NCBI GenBank assembly: GCA_930633525.1 | Contig: CAKNFP010000002.1 | Location: forward strand, 558,001 to 622,000 | Length of the DNA stretch: 64,000 bases | Direction: 5' to 3' | Source: Hyphomicrobiales bacterium | GTDB lineage: Bacteria > Pseudomonadota > Alphaproteobacteria > Rhizobiales > Beijerinckiaceae | Part shown: piece after piece, positions 1 to 9,186 of the stretch | How the letters are laid out: the number at the start of each line of letters is the position of its first letter | Numbering within the stretch: position 1 is the stretch's first letter | The notes under the pieces: generated by a model | Database searches by the model: none | What the model was told of the DNA's origin: nothing | Seen by the model: only the letters and a program-made list of their open reading frames with translations | Made by a program: the position numbers and the translations under genes

Positions 1-169
1 TCGAACTTGCTCGCTCTTGACTGACATTAGCAAATTGTGATCCTCTCTTGATTGCGGGCAATGCTGATCCTCCCGTCATGCGCCTCAATGGCGACGAACG
101 GCGGAACGATCGGCCGAACCCCGAAACGCAAAAAGATAGGCTTCCACAATGGGAGCCAGGGAGGTCCCG

Positions 170-1441
170 ATGCCTTGGAAGAACGACGAAGGGCATATCC
201 ATTCTCGCCGCACCATCTTGAAGTTGGCGGCCGCCATGAGCCTTAGCCCACTCGCTGTCGAGAAGGCACTTGCGCTCGACGGGCAACTCCGCGTCTACGC
301 CAACAGCTCATTGCGAGCCGGCGTACAGGCCGTCGCAAAAACGTTTGTGGCCAAGAACTCCGGCGTGAACGTGCGGACCGAGTTCGCCAATACCGACCAG
401 ATCCAGACCACGACGCGCGTGCAACTCGGCGCGGGAACGGCACCGGATGTGATCACTGTGTGGCCCGGCAGCGGCAATCCGCTCTCCGTAGGCCAGATCG
501 CGCCGGCCGGTTATCTCATGGACCTTACGAGCCAGAATTTCGGCGCGGCCGTGCCGGATCTGCTTCAGGAGAGCTTCTTCGTCAACGGCAAGTCCTATTT
601 CCTGCCGACAACGGTCAGCCTGATTGGGACTTATGCCAATCTCAAGGTGGTCAAGGAGCTCGGCCTCGAGCAGCCCAAGACATGGAGTGAATTCCTCGCC
701 TTCTGCCAAAAGGTGAAGGACGCCGGGAAGATCCCGCTCGCGCTCGGAAACGGCTCGCCCTGGGTCACGCAACTCGTCACTTACGCTCTCGTCGCCACGA
801 CGGGCTTTGCGCGCAACCCCGCGCTTGCCGAAGACATGCGCGCTGGCAAGATCAGCTTCGCGAATTCGGACGGCTGGCGAGAAGCGCTCGAGAAATATAT
901 GGAGTTGAACAAGCGCGGCTTCTTCAATCCCAATCCGAACGGCACCTCCTATGACGAGGCACTGCAGATGGTTGGCAGCGGCGAAGCCGCCATGGCGATC
1001 CTGACGTCCCCCAGCACCAAGGGTATCCTGAATTTCGCAGGCCACCGCGACTTCATCATCTGGCCGACGCCCGCGACGGACGATCCGCAGGAGACCCGGG
1101 TGCCGTCGAGCCTCGGCAACAGCCTCGGCATCAATGCCAAGTCGCGCAACCCCGAGGCCGCCCTCGCCTTTCTCAAATTCATGGGCTCGCCCGAAATGCT
1201 GAGCTTGATGGGGAGCGAACTGGACCTGCCCGTTCTTGGCAAGGACGTGAAATACGATCCCATCTTCGCGGACATCATGCAGATGGTGAACAGCGGCAAG
1301 ATCGCGATGTTTATGGACAACAAATGGCCGAACGCGCGTGTGCAGCAAACCCATTTCAGCGGCATCCAGGAACTGTTCGCTGGTTCGGCCACCGTCGCCG
1401 ACGTGCTGAAACGCATGGACCAGGCTTATCAGTCAGGTTGA
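170..1441 (+). CDS. ABC sugar-type substrate-binding protein (family 1)
   Basis: Periplasmic binding component of a carbohydrate-type ABC importer, 423 residues. I chose the ATG at 170 over the ATG at 149 because GGGAGG lies about 6 bases before it and because it leaves a short N-terminus with a Tat-like twin arginine (SRRTILKLAAA) and a hydrophobic stretch ending near ALALDG. The rest has the extracellular solute-binding family 1 layout (FVAKNSGVNV, GTAPDVITVWPGSG, a hinge near YANLKVVKELG, and a C-terminal AALAFLKFMGSPE helix). The two permease genes follow in the same direction. The ligand is not visible; the downstream rhamnosidase suggests a rhamnose-containing glycoside (inference). Confidence 0.9.
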   Translation: MPWKNDEGHIHSRRTILKLAAAMSLSPLAVEKALALDGQLRVYANSSLRAGVQAVAKTFVAKNSGVNVRTEFANTDQIQTTTRVQLGAGTAPDVITVWPGSGNPLSVGQIAPAGYLMDLTSQNFGAAVPDLLQESFFVNGKSYFLPTTVSLIGTYANLKVVKELGLEQPKTWSEFLAFCQKVKDAGKIPLALGNGSPWVTQLVTYALVATTGFARNPALAEDMRAGKISFANSDGWREALEKYMELNKRGFFNPNPNGTSYDEALQMVGSGEAAMAILTSPSTKGILNFAGHRDFIIWPTPATDDPQETRVPSSLGNSLGINAKSRNPEAALAFLKFMGSPEMLSLMGSELDLPVLGKDVKYDPIFADIMQMVNSGKIAMFMDNKWPNARVQQTHFSGIQELFAGSATVADVLKRMDQAYQSG

Positions 1442-1510
1442 GTGCCATGGCCGTTCTCCGCTAAGAGGCGTCGTGATGCCTAACCTGTCTCATGAAAGGC
1501 GGCTATTCCT

Positions 1511-2458
1511 ATGAGCAGCATCGCCGATACCGCTGATTTCCCAACGAAGACGCCAAGCATGCGAAAGACGTGGAATTTCGGCGGTCTGTTCAATGCCGGG
1601 TTGAGCTGGTGGTTCGTTATCCCCGCTCTTCTGCTCTATTGTCTGATAATCGTGTATCCGATGCTGTCCGGCACGGGATATGCGTTTACCAACTGGAATG
1701 GCCTGACGCCGGACTACAGCTATGTCGGTTTCGCCAATTTCCAGCGCATGTTTGGTGACCCGCAGGCGCTGTCCGCCATCAGCACGACGCTGATCATGGC
1801 CTTCGCTCTCGTCACGGGCAAAGTCATCGTAGGGCTTCTTCTTGCTCTTGCGCTCGACAGCGAGCTCAAGAGCAGAAATTTCCTACGCATGATCTTCTTC
1901 ATGCCGGTCGTTCTCACGCCGGTGATCATGTCCTTTTCGTGGAAATACATCTTCTCCACTACGGGTGCGCTCAACCAAATCATCAAGCTGGTCGGGCCGG
2001 CAAGCTGGGCACAACAATGGCTCGGCGAGCCCACGCTCGCCCTGTTCTCTGTTATCTTCGTCACCGGCTGGGGCTCGGTCGGCCTCGCCATGGTCATCTT
2101 CCTTGCTGGCCTGCAAGGTGTACCCAAGGAACTGATCGAGGCGGCAAAGATCGACGGTGCCTCAAGCGCGGCGCGGCTGCGCTATATCATCCTGCCGCTG
2201 CTCGCGCCCGCCATGACGATCAACGTGGTGATCGGCCTCGTCCAGGGGCTGAAATTCTTCGACCAGATCTATGTCTTGACTGGCGGAGGACCGGGCTATG
2301 CGACCGAGACGCTATCCACCATCATTTACAAGACAAGCTTCCAGTTCGGCGAATACGGCTATGGATCGGCGACAGCGCTTGTCTTCGCTCTCCTCGTCGC
2401 CGCCATCGTCTTCGCTGCCACGCATATCCTGAGACGCAGGGAGATTCCCAGTGGATGA
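1511..2458 (+). CDS. ABC sugar permease, MalF/UgpA type
   Basis: Inner-membrane permease subunit, 315 residues, with a cytoplasmic N-terminal tail and about six membrane segments starting with WWFVIPALLLYCLIIVYP. The EAA loop that docks the ATPase is visible as EAAKIDGASSAARLRYIILP near residue 213. The C-terminal GGGPGYATETLSTIIY segment is typical of MalF-type sugar permeases. It lies 69 bases after the binding-protein gene and overlaps the next permease by 8 bases, so the three are one transcription unit. No ATPase gene accompanies them. Confidence 0.92.
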   Translation: MSSIADTADFPTKTPSMRKTWNFGGLFNAGLSWWFVIPALLLYCLIIVYPMLSGTGYAFTNWNGLTPDYSYVGFANFQRMFGDPQALSAISTTLIMAFALVTGKVIVGLLLALALDSELKSRNFLRMIFFMPVVLTPVIMSFSWKYIFSTTGALNQIIKLVGPASWAQQWLGEPTLALFSVIFVTGWGSVGLAMVIFLAGLQGVPKELIEAAKIDGASSAARLRYIILPLLAPAMTINVVIGLVQGLKFFDQIYVLTGGGPGYATETLSTIIYKTSFQFGEYGYGSATALVFALLVAAIVFAATHILRRREIPSG

Positions 2459-3281
2459 CCGCCGCTACACATTCGGGACCTTTGCGCTCGAAGTGGTGAT
2501 GATCGCCCTCGCGGCCGTCTTCGCCTTTCCGATCTATATTCTCGTCGTGCTCGCCTTCAAGTCGCAGGCCGAATGGCGCGAGGCGCCCCTTTCCCCGCCG
2601 AGCGATCCCTATCTCGGGAACTTCCAGACCGCCTGGCACGACGCCTATCTGGCCGACGCGCTCATTTCCAGCATCACGGTCGTCGCAGGCAGCCTCGTCG
2701 TTCTCGTCGCTGTTGGATCGCTCGCCGCGTATTTCCTGGCGCGATGCAAGCCGCGGCTCGGCTATGGGCTCTATCTCTTCTTCCTGACGGGCTTGATCCT
2801 GCCCTTCCAGCTCGCGCTCATTCCGCTCTACCAGCTGATGCGAGACATGGGCCTGCTCGGCTCGCCGCTGTCGCTCATCCTGTTCTATTCCGGCCTGCAG
2901 CTGCCCTTCACCATCTTCCTCTATTCCGGGTTCATCAGGACCATTCCGCGGACCTATGAGGAAGCCGCCCGGATCGACGGCGCGAGCGACCTCGTCGCCT
3001 TCATCCACATCATCCTGCCAATGTTGCGGCCGATCACCGGCACGGTGCTGATCCTCAACGGCGTCTTCATCTGGAACGACTTCATGACACCGCTGCTCTA
3101 TCTCAGCGGTTCCAGCTGGGCGACGGTGCCCGTGGCGATCTACGCCTTCGTTGACCAGTATGTGACGCAGTGGGGCATCGTCTTCGCGGCGCTTCTCATC
3201 GGTATTGCTCCGGTCATGCTGGCCTTCCTCTTCCTGCAAAAGAATATGATCAAGGGCTTCGCCAGCGGTATCAAAGGTTAG
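2451..3281 (+). CDS. ABC sugar permease, MalG/UgpE type
   Basis: Second permease subunit, 276 residues, starting at GTG with GGGAG 6 bases upstream inside the end of the preceding gene. Typical MalG features: an early FPIYILVVLAFKSQAEW segment, the EEAARIDGASDLVAFIHIILPML docking loop near residue 170, and a C-terminal FLFLQKNMIKGFASGIKG tail. It pairs with the upstream MalF-type subunit to form the channel. The cluster has no ATPase and presumably borrows a shared MsmK/UgpC-type one. Confidence 0.92.
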   Translation: MDDRRYTFGTFALEVVMIALAAVFAFPIYILVVLAFKSQAEWREAPLSPPSDPYLGNFQTAWHDAYLADALISSITVVAGSLVVLVAVGSLAAYFLARCKPRLGYGLYLFFLTGLILPFQLALIPLYQLMRDMGLLGSPLSLILFYSGLQLPFTIFLYSGFIRTIPRTYEEAARIDGASDLVAFIHIILPMLRPITGTVLILNGVFIWNDFMTPLLYLSGSSWATVPVAIYAFVDQYVTQWGIVFAALLIGIAPVMLAFLFLQKNMIKGFASGIKG

Positions 3282-3496
3282 GACCAATCGACATTCAGGG
3301 ATGGCCAAGGCAAGCCCGACCATGAGGTTGAAGGCGAAGTCAGTGCGGGACCGCCGGAGATGACATGGGCTGGGAACGGACCTCTTAGCTGAATGTCGGT
3401 TGAACCTGGAGTATCCGACCGCGCGGGAAAGCTGCGCGGATCCTCTCCAATTTTTCACAAGAGTTCGATTGCAACGTCGGAATTCCAGAACGGCAT

Positions 3497-3513
3497 GCGC
3501 TCCGCAGGAGCGC
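3497..3513. other. Short perfect hairpin upstream of the rhamnosidase gene
   Basis: GCGCTCC and GGAGCGC form a 7-bp stem around a GCA loop in the 280-base gap between the ABC permease gene and the rhamnosidase gene. There is no T-run after it, so an intrinsic terminator is doubtful. It could partly separate the two transcripts or protect an mRNA end (inference). Confidence 0.4.
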
Positions 3514-3561
3514 GGCACGATGACGCGCGCCGTCACGGACGATTAGGGGAAGGAAACGGAC

Positions 3562-6500
3562 ATGTCGGAAACCGCTCGCTCAACACGCAGCGAACTCGAA
3601 GCTGGCTTTCTCGTGCCGCCCAATGCTGCCAAGCCCCGCGTCTGGTGGCACTGGATGAACGGCAATATCGCCAAGGTAGGCATCCGGCTCGACCTTGAAT
3701 GGATGAACCGTGTCGGCATCGGCGGCTTCCAGATGTTCGACGCCGGCTGGGACACACCGCAGGTGGTGCCCGAACGCCTGACCTACATGACCGCGCCGTG
3801 GAAGGACGCGCTGAAATATGCGGTCGATCTCGGGCGCGAGTTCGGCTTCGAGATGGCGATCGCCGGCTCGCCGGGCTGGAGTGAGACGGGCGGTCCCTGG
3901 GTCAGCCCCGACCAGGCCATGAAAAAGCTGGTCTGGAGCGAGACCATCGTCAGGGGCGGCAGCGCGGCGCGCGCTTTGCCCCGTCCCCATGACGTGGCCG
4001 GGACCTTCCAGAATTTTCCCAATGCCGGCCATGTCGGCTCCCTCGGGACCCAGGGACCAAAGCCGCTCGACCCGTTCTATCGCGACAGCCGAATCATTGC
4101 CTTTCCCCTCCCCGCCTGCGAGCACGACGCATTGCCCGCCCCGACGGTCACATCGAACGCCGGTGCCGTCGATCCCGCCATTCTCTCCGACAACGACTAT
4201 ATCAGCGCTGTCGATCTGCCGATCGTGCCCGGCGAGCCTCACGCCACTATCCAGTTCGACTTCGGCTCAGCCCAGACCATCCGCTCCCTCAGCGTCGCGG
4301 TGGCGCCGGACAACTGGGCCAAGCCCAAGGTGCGGCGGCAGGCACCGCCTCTCGGCACTCTCGAGGCAAGCGACGACGGAGTCACGTTCCGTCCCATCGC
4401 CGAGGTTCCCGGCTATGAGCTTGGTCGCAGTTCCGCGCCGCAGCACACGCTCTCGATCGCGCCGACGACGGCGCGCTTCTTCCGCGTCACCTTCACCAAT
4501 CCGCCGGAAGCGCTCGATTTCCGCGCCTCGCCTTTCCGTTTCAGCGAGCGGCCCAAGGCCCACCGCGTCAGCCAGCTCGTGTTGCGCGGCGGGGCACGCA
4601 TCAACCGCTTCGAGGAGAAAGCGGGCTTCGGCACCCTGAACGACTTCTATGCTTTTCCCAGCCATCCCGCCTCGCCGGACGCGATCGTCAACGCAGCCGA
4701 CGTCATAGACCTGACGGATCGTTTCACACCTGAGACGGGCACGCTCGACTGGACGGCGCCGGATGGCCAATGGGTTGTGCTGCGCATCGGCTATTCGCTC
4801 GTCGGCACCAAGAACCATCCGGCCTCGCCCGAGGCGACGGGCCTTGAGGTCGACAAGCTCAACCGGACCCATGTGAAGGCCTATCTAGACACGTATCTCG
4901 CGCAATATGCCGATGCCTCCGGCGCGCCTTTGGGCAAGTACGGCATTGCCGCCATGATCACCGACAGCTGGGAGGCTGGCACCCAGAACTGGACGGAGGA
5001 CATGCCGGCGCTCTTCGCGGAGGAGCGCGGTTATCCCCTGCTGCCGTTCATGCCAGCCCTGTTCGGCTATATTGTCGATGGCGTCGCGGAAACAGAAGGC
5101 TTTCTCTGGGATTTCCGACGGGCCATCGGCGACCTCGTGGTCAAGAACCACTATGGCGAGATCGCCGATACTCTCCATGCACATGGCATGCTGCATTATT
5201 GCGAATCCATGGAGCGGGAACGCCCGACCATCGGCGATGGCATGGCCTTCAAGGAACGCTCCGACGTGCCCATGGGCGCCTTCTGGGTGCGGCGCGAACA
5301 TGGCGAGGACATCCCGAACTATGGCGTCGACCTGCAGGAGACGGCCTCGGTCGCGCATCTTTATGGCCAGAACCTCGTCGCGGCCGAGGCGATGACGACC
5401 AACGGTGATCTCAGTGGCTGGAGCGACAGCCCCCGCTCGCTGAAGCCCGTGGCGGACGAAATGATGGCGCTGGGCGTCAACCGCTTCGTCATCCATACAT
5501 CGGTGCACCAGCCACTGGCGGATGCCGCGCCCGGCCTCACGCTCGGGCCCTACGGCCAGCACTTCAACCGCAATGACACCTGGGCGGAGCCCGCGGGGCA
5601 GGCCTGGGTCAGCTATCTCGCGCGTTGCTCACACCTTCTTCAGGCGGGCCGCTTCGTCGCCGACATCGCCTATTTCTATGGGCAGGAGGCGCCTATCACC
5701 GGCCTTTACGCCCATGACAAATTCACGGATATCCCCGATGGCTACGCCTTTGACTTCGTGAACGACAACGCCCTGCTCGATCTCTTCTCCGTCGAGGATG
5801 GCAGGCTCACGACGCCGAGCGGCATGCGCTATCGCGTGCTCTATCTCGGCGGCAACAGCGCGGCCCTCACCCTGCCCGTACTGAGGAAGCTCAAGGCCCT
5901 GATCACGGCCGGCGCCACCGTTATCGGCGAGCGCCCGCGCTTCACACCGAGCCAGGCCGATGACCGCGAGACCTTCGCCGCGCTGGTCAGCGAGCTATGG
6001 GGTGATCACGAAACATGCGGCCTGCGCGGTATCGGCCACGGACGCCTCTATCAGGGCCGCAGACTGCCGCAAGCCCTCGCCGCCCTCGGCCTTCACCCTG
6101 ACTTCGACTATACGCGCGCCAATCCGGCGCACAAGCTCCTGTTCGTGCACCGGCGAACACCGGAACTCGACATCTACTTCGTCAATAGTCGCGTCGCAAC
6201 CGATGCGACTTTCGAGCTCAGCTTTCGGGTCAATCGCAACTCGGCCGAGATCTGGCATCCGGAAACCGGACGCATCACGCCGGTCCACGCCCGCGCGGAA
6301 GGAGACCGCACGGTCGTTCCGCTCACCCTGCGGCCACGGGAAACCGTCTTCGTGGTACTGAGCAATGGCGGCGCACACATTGCTCGGGCTTCCACGCCGG
6401 CGCTGCGAACGTTGTTCGAGCTTGCGGGCGAATGGAGCCTGCGTTTCCAGCCGAAGCGCGGCGCACCCGCCGAGGCGACATTCACGCATCTCGAAGCCTG

Positions 6501-6903
6501 GAACGAAAGCACGGATGCCGGCATCCGACATTTCTCCGGGACCGCCACCTATGCAAAGCGCTTTGCCGTGCCGCAAGGCGCCTGGCACTCGGGCGAGCGG
6601 CTGATCCTCGATCTCGGCAGCGTCCGTGAGATCGCCGCCGTCCGTCTCAACGGCCGGGCCGTCGGCCTGCGCTGGGCCGAGCCCTACGAGGTCGATATTA
6701 CGGACCACGTCCGCGATGGCGACAATGACCTCGAGGTCGATGTCACCAATCTCTGGGTCAACCGGATGATCGGCGACGAGATCTCCAAGGAGACGGGCGA
6801 AACCTACTGCTTCACGGTCTTCCCCGTGTACGACAAGAATGCGCCACTCCTGCCCTCGGGCCTCCTCGGCCCGGTGCGAGTCAAAGCCCTGTCATCTGGC
6901 TGA
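3562..6903 (+). CDS. GH106-type alpha-L-rhamnosidase-like glycoside hydrolase
   Basis: Large glycoside hydrolase, 1113 residues, start supported by AAGGAAACGG upstream. The N-terminus (PRVWWHWMNGNI, LEWMNRVGIGGFQMFDAGW, GSPGWSETGGPW) is the signature region of the GH106 family, whose characterised members release terminal alpha-L-rhamnose. A discoidin-like insert follows around residues 220-330, and the C-terminal 150 residues (GEWSLRFQP...LILDLGSVREIAAVRLNG) form a GH2-type sugar-binding jelly roll. No signal peptide is present, so it should act in the cytoplasm on an imported substrate, which fits the ABC importer genes just upstream. The exact substrate, such as rhamnogalacturonan fragments or plant glycosides, is an inference. 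Confidence 0.85.
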   Translation: MSETARSTRSELEAGFLVPPNAAKPRVWWHWMNGNIAKVGIRLDLEWMNRVGIGGFQMFDAGWDTPQVVPERLTYMTAPWKDALKYAVDLGREFGFEMAIAGSPGWSETGGPWVSPDQAMKKLVWSETIVRGGSAARALPRPHDVAGTFQNFPNAGHVGSLGTQGPKPLDPFYRDSRIIAFPLPACEHDALPAPTVTSNAGAVDPAILSDNDYISAVDLPIVPGEPHATIQFDFGSAQTIRSLSVAVAPDNWAKPKVRRQAPPLGTLEASDDGVTFRPIAEVPGYELGRSSAPQHTLSIAPTTARFFRVTFTNPPEALDFRASPFRFSERPKAHRVSQLVLRGGARINRFEEKAGFGTLNDFYAFPSHPASPDAIVNAADVIDLTDRFTPETGTLDWTAPDGQWVVLRIGYSLVGTKNHPASPEATGLEVDKLNRTHVKAYLDTYLAQYADASGAPLGKYGIAAMITDSWEAGTQNWTEDMPALFAEERGYPLLPFMPALFGYIVDGVAETEGFLWDFRRAIGDLVVKNHYGEIADTLHAHGMLHYCESMERERPTIGDGMAFKERSDVPMGAFWVRREHGEDIPNYGVDLQETASVAHLYGQNLVAAEAMTTNGDLSGWSDSPRSLKPVADEMMALGVNRFVIHTSVHQPLADAAPGLTLGPYGQHFNRNDTWAEPAGQAWVSYLARCSHLLQAGRFVADIAYFYGQEAPITGLYAHDKFTDIPDGYAFDFVNDNALLDLFSVEDGRLTTPSGMRYRVLYLGGNSAALTLPVLRKLKALITAGATVIGERPRFTPSQADDRETFAALVSELWGDHETCGLRGIGHGRLYQGRRLPQALAALGLHPDFDYTRANPAHKLLFVHRRTPELDIYFVNSRVATDATFELSFRVNRNSAEIWHPETGRITPVHARAEGDRTVVPLTLRPRETVFVVLSNGGAHIARASTPALRTLFELAGEWSLRFQPKRGAPAEATFTHLEAWNESTDAGIRHFSGTATYAKRFAVPQGAWHSGERLILDLGSVREIAAVRLNGRAVGLRWAEPYEVDITDHVRDGDNDLEVDVTNLWVNRMIGDEISKETGETYCFTVFPVYDKNAPLLPSGLLGPVRVKALSSG

Positions 6904-6919
6904 CAACCACGCCGTTCGC

Positions 6920-6944
6920 GGCCCGCAGGACATGTCTGCGGGCC
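6920..6944. terminator. Convergent hairpin between rhamnosidase and hyuA genes
   Basis: GGCCCGCAG (6920-6928) and CTGCGGGCC (6936-6944) form a perfect 9-bp stem with a 7-base loop, 17 bases after the rhamnosidase stop and 10 bases after the stop of the opposing hyuA-like gene. Neither strand has a good T-run, so termination efficiency is uncertain. Its position between two converging genes favours a shared terminator. Confidence 0.6.
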
Positions 6945-6953
6945 GGCGGCTGG

Positions 6954-9035
6954 TCATCGCCCGGTGCCTCTTTCCGTAATGATCAGGTTGCCATGGGAAT
7001 CCATGCGGCAGACCTGTCCGGGCAGGAGAAAGGTGGTCGCGTCCATCTGCTCGAGGATCGCCGGGCCGGCGATGACACCGCCGATCGGCAACTGGTTGCG
7101 GTCATAGACGTTGCAGGTCAACCATCCGCCGTCGTGATAGACTTTCTGGTTGCCCGAACGCGCGTCGTCCACACGCGTCCCAGCCTCGATCGGTGCCGCT
7201 TGCGGTTTGGCCAGACGACCGGTCGCGTTGACACGCACCCCTGTGAGTTCGACCGGCGCATCCTTCTGGTCAAACGTATAAAGGCGCCTGTGCAGCGCAT
7301 GGAAAGCCTCGATCGCCTTGGCGAGCGCGGCCTGCGATACGCTCTCCGCTTCCCACGGTACGTCGAGTTCATAGCCCTGGTTTTCGTAGCGGAAACTCAC
7401 GGAGCGGCTGATCTCCTGCCCCTCCACGGCAATGCCCTCCGCGTCAAGCCAGTTGCGTGCGCGCGCCCCCAGTTCGCGGAACAACTGGTCGAGACGCGAG
7501 AGATCATCGTAGGGTGGTCGCAGCAGCAGGGTGCGGCTGAAATCGCTCTTGAGATCGGCGATCAGCAGGCCCTTGCTCGACAGGACGCCGCAGCCAAGCC
7601 CGACGATGGTGGATTTCATGCCGAGCAGGCGCGCGATGAAGCCCCCATGCAGGGGCCCGGCGCCGCCAAACGGCACCAGCGCGAAATCCTTGGGATCGTA
7701 GCCGCGCTCCACAGACACCACGCGGATCGCACCGATCATGTTGTTGTTGGCCACGTCGATGATGCCGCGCGCCGTGTCGTGAAGGCTTGTGCCAAGCGCC
7801 CGCGCAACCTTCTCAACCGCGCGGGAGGCCGCATCAATATCGAGCGACATTGCGCCATGCAGAAGACGCTCCGGCAAATGTCCCAGGACGAGATGGGCAT
7901 CGGTCACCGTTGGCTCGCTGCCGCCGCGCCCATAACAGGCCGGGCCCGGCTGTGCGCCCGCACTGGCGGGACCAACGGCCAGCCCCCCATCCGACACCCG
8001 CGCAATGGAACCGCCGCCAGCGCCGATTGTGTGGATGGCGATCATCGGCAGATGCACCGGCCACTGGCCCACACTGCCCTCGGACGTAATGGCGGGGCGC
8101 TCCCCCTCGATGAGACAGATATCCGCCGATGTGCCGCCGATATCGAGCGTGATCAACCTGCCCTCGCCGGCGAGATTGCCGATATGCTGGGCGCCGATGA
8201 CCCCGGCGGCAGGCCCGGACAGCGCCGTCTGGATCGGCTCGTGCCGGATGGTATCGACCCCGGTGACGCCACCGTTGGACTTCACGAGCAGAAGACGCGC
8301 CGTGTCGATGCCCTCGTCACGCAGCCGCGCCTCCAGACGTCCGACATAGTCCGAAATCAACGGCATCACATAGGCATTGAGCGCCGTCGTCATGCTGCGC
8401 TCGAACTCCCGGAAGGTTGGCAGCACCTCGCTTGAGAGCGAAATCTGCGCGTCCGGGATTTCCTCGATGAGAATATCCCGCGTGCGCTCTTCATGCGCAC
8501 CGCTGGCATAGGCATGCAGGTAGCACACCGCGATGGAGCGGATGCCTTTCGCGCGGATCTTCCGTGCGGCAGCGCGGACCTCGTCCTCGGCGAGCGGCTC
8601 GATCTCCGTGCCGTTGAAATCAATGCGGCCGGCCGCCTCGAAGATGCGCTGCGGCGGGATGGGCCGCGCTGGCTTCACCCAGGAGAACATATTGGCGGAG
8701 CGGGGAATGTCGTGACGGCCGATCTCCAGCACATGCCTGAAGCCACGCGTCGTGATCAGCGCACAATCAGCGCCGCGCATCTCCAGAATGGCATTCGTCG
8801 CGACCGTCGTGCCGTGGAACACATGGCTCACGTCACTTGCCGGCGCGCCGGCAAGGGCGAGCACCTTCCTCACGCCATCGATGAAGCCGCGCGATGGATC
8901 ATCGGGCGTGGATGGCACCTTGGCCTTCCACTCCCTGCCATCGGAGCGATCCACTAGGGAGACATCGGTGAAAGTGCCGCCGGTATCAATGCCGAGCGAG
9001 AGTGTCCTGCGGGTTCGTTCTTGATGGGGGGACAT
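6954..9035 (-). CDS. Hydantoinase/oxoprolinase subunit A family protein
   Basis: HyuA-type protein, 693 residues, normal family length. The N-terminal Hydant_A_N domain begins with the phosphate-binding loop GIDTGGTFTDVSLVD near residue 15. The Hydantoinase_A domain follows with TLDIGGTSADICLIEGE near residue 295 and GAGGGSIARV near 335. Members use ATP to open cyclic amides (5-oxoproline, N-methylhydantoin) or to carboxylate ketones such as acetone and acetophenone, together with a HyuB subunit. The HyuB partner lies two genes upstream in the same operon, but here an alpha/beta hydrolase gene separates the two. The specific substrate cannot be read from sequence. Confidence 0.9.
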   Translation of the reverse strand: MSPHQERTRRTLSLGIDTGGTFTDVSLVDRSDGREWKAKVPSTPDDPSRGFIDGVRKVLALAGAPASDVSHVFHGTTVATNAILEMRGADCALITTRGFRHVLEIGRHDIPRSANMFSWVKPARPIPPQRIFEAAGRIDFNGTEIEPLAEDEVRAAARKIRAKGIRSIAVCYLHAYASGAHEERTRDILIEEIPDAQISLSSEVLPTFREFERSMTTALNAYVMPLISDYVGRLEARLRDEGIDTARLLLVKSNGGVTGVDTIRHEPIQTALSGPAAGVIGAQHIGNLAGEGRLITLDIGGTSADICLIEGERPAITSEGSVGQWPVHLPMIAIHTIGAGGGSIARVSDGGLAVGPASAGAQPGPACYGRGGSEPTVTDAHLVLGHLPERLLHGAMSLDIDAASRAVEKVARALGTSLHDTARGIIDVANNNMIGAIRVVSVERGYDPKDFALVPFGGAGPLHGGFIARLLGMKSTIVGLGCGVLSSKGLLIADLKSDFSRTLLLRPPYDDLSRLDQLFRELGARARNWLDAEGIAVEGQEISRSVSFRYENQGYELDVPWEAESVSQAALAKAIEAFHALHRRLYTFDQKDAPVELTGVRVNATGRLAKPQAAPIEAGTRVDDARSGNQKVYHDGGWLTCNVYDRNQLPIGGVIAGPAILEQMDATTFLLPGQVCRMDSHGNLIITERGTGR

Positions 9036-9164
9036 GGGATGACCTTTGGCAAATCACGATCGTCCTGAGAAGCGGACGGAACCGCTTCCCAGGGCCTGCT
9101 GTCGCAATACGATGGCGTTCCGGCCCGTGGGATCCTGCGTTCCACGGACACAGCCAAAAAGCTA

Positions 9165-9179
9165 GCCGGCTTTTCCGGC
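9165..9179 (-). terminator. Intrinsic terminator-like hairpin after the alpha/beta hydrolase gene
   Basis: On the minus strand, GCCGG and CCGGC form a 5-bp stem around AAAAG, and TTTTT follows four bases later, just past the hydrolase stop codon. The stem is short, so this may be a partial terminator or attenuator that lowers hyuA expression relative to the upstream genes. The 151-base gap between the hydrolase and hyuA holds no gene. Confidence 0.45.
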
Positions 9180-9186
9180 GTAAGCT

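Noticed and set aside
2322..3536. 404-codon open frame on the minus strand
   Set aside because: Antisense to the MalF/MalG permease genes. It is very rich in Arg, Glu and Asp with no recognisable domain, as expected for the shadow of a GC-rich gene.
6993..8435. 480-codon open frame on the plus strand
   Set aside because: Lies opposite the hyuA-like gene, which has clear family motifs; the translation is Arg/His-rich and matches nothing.
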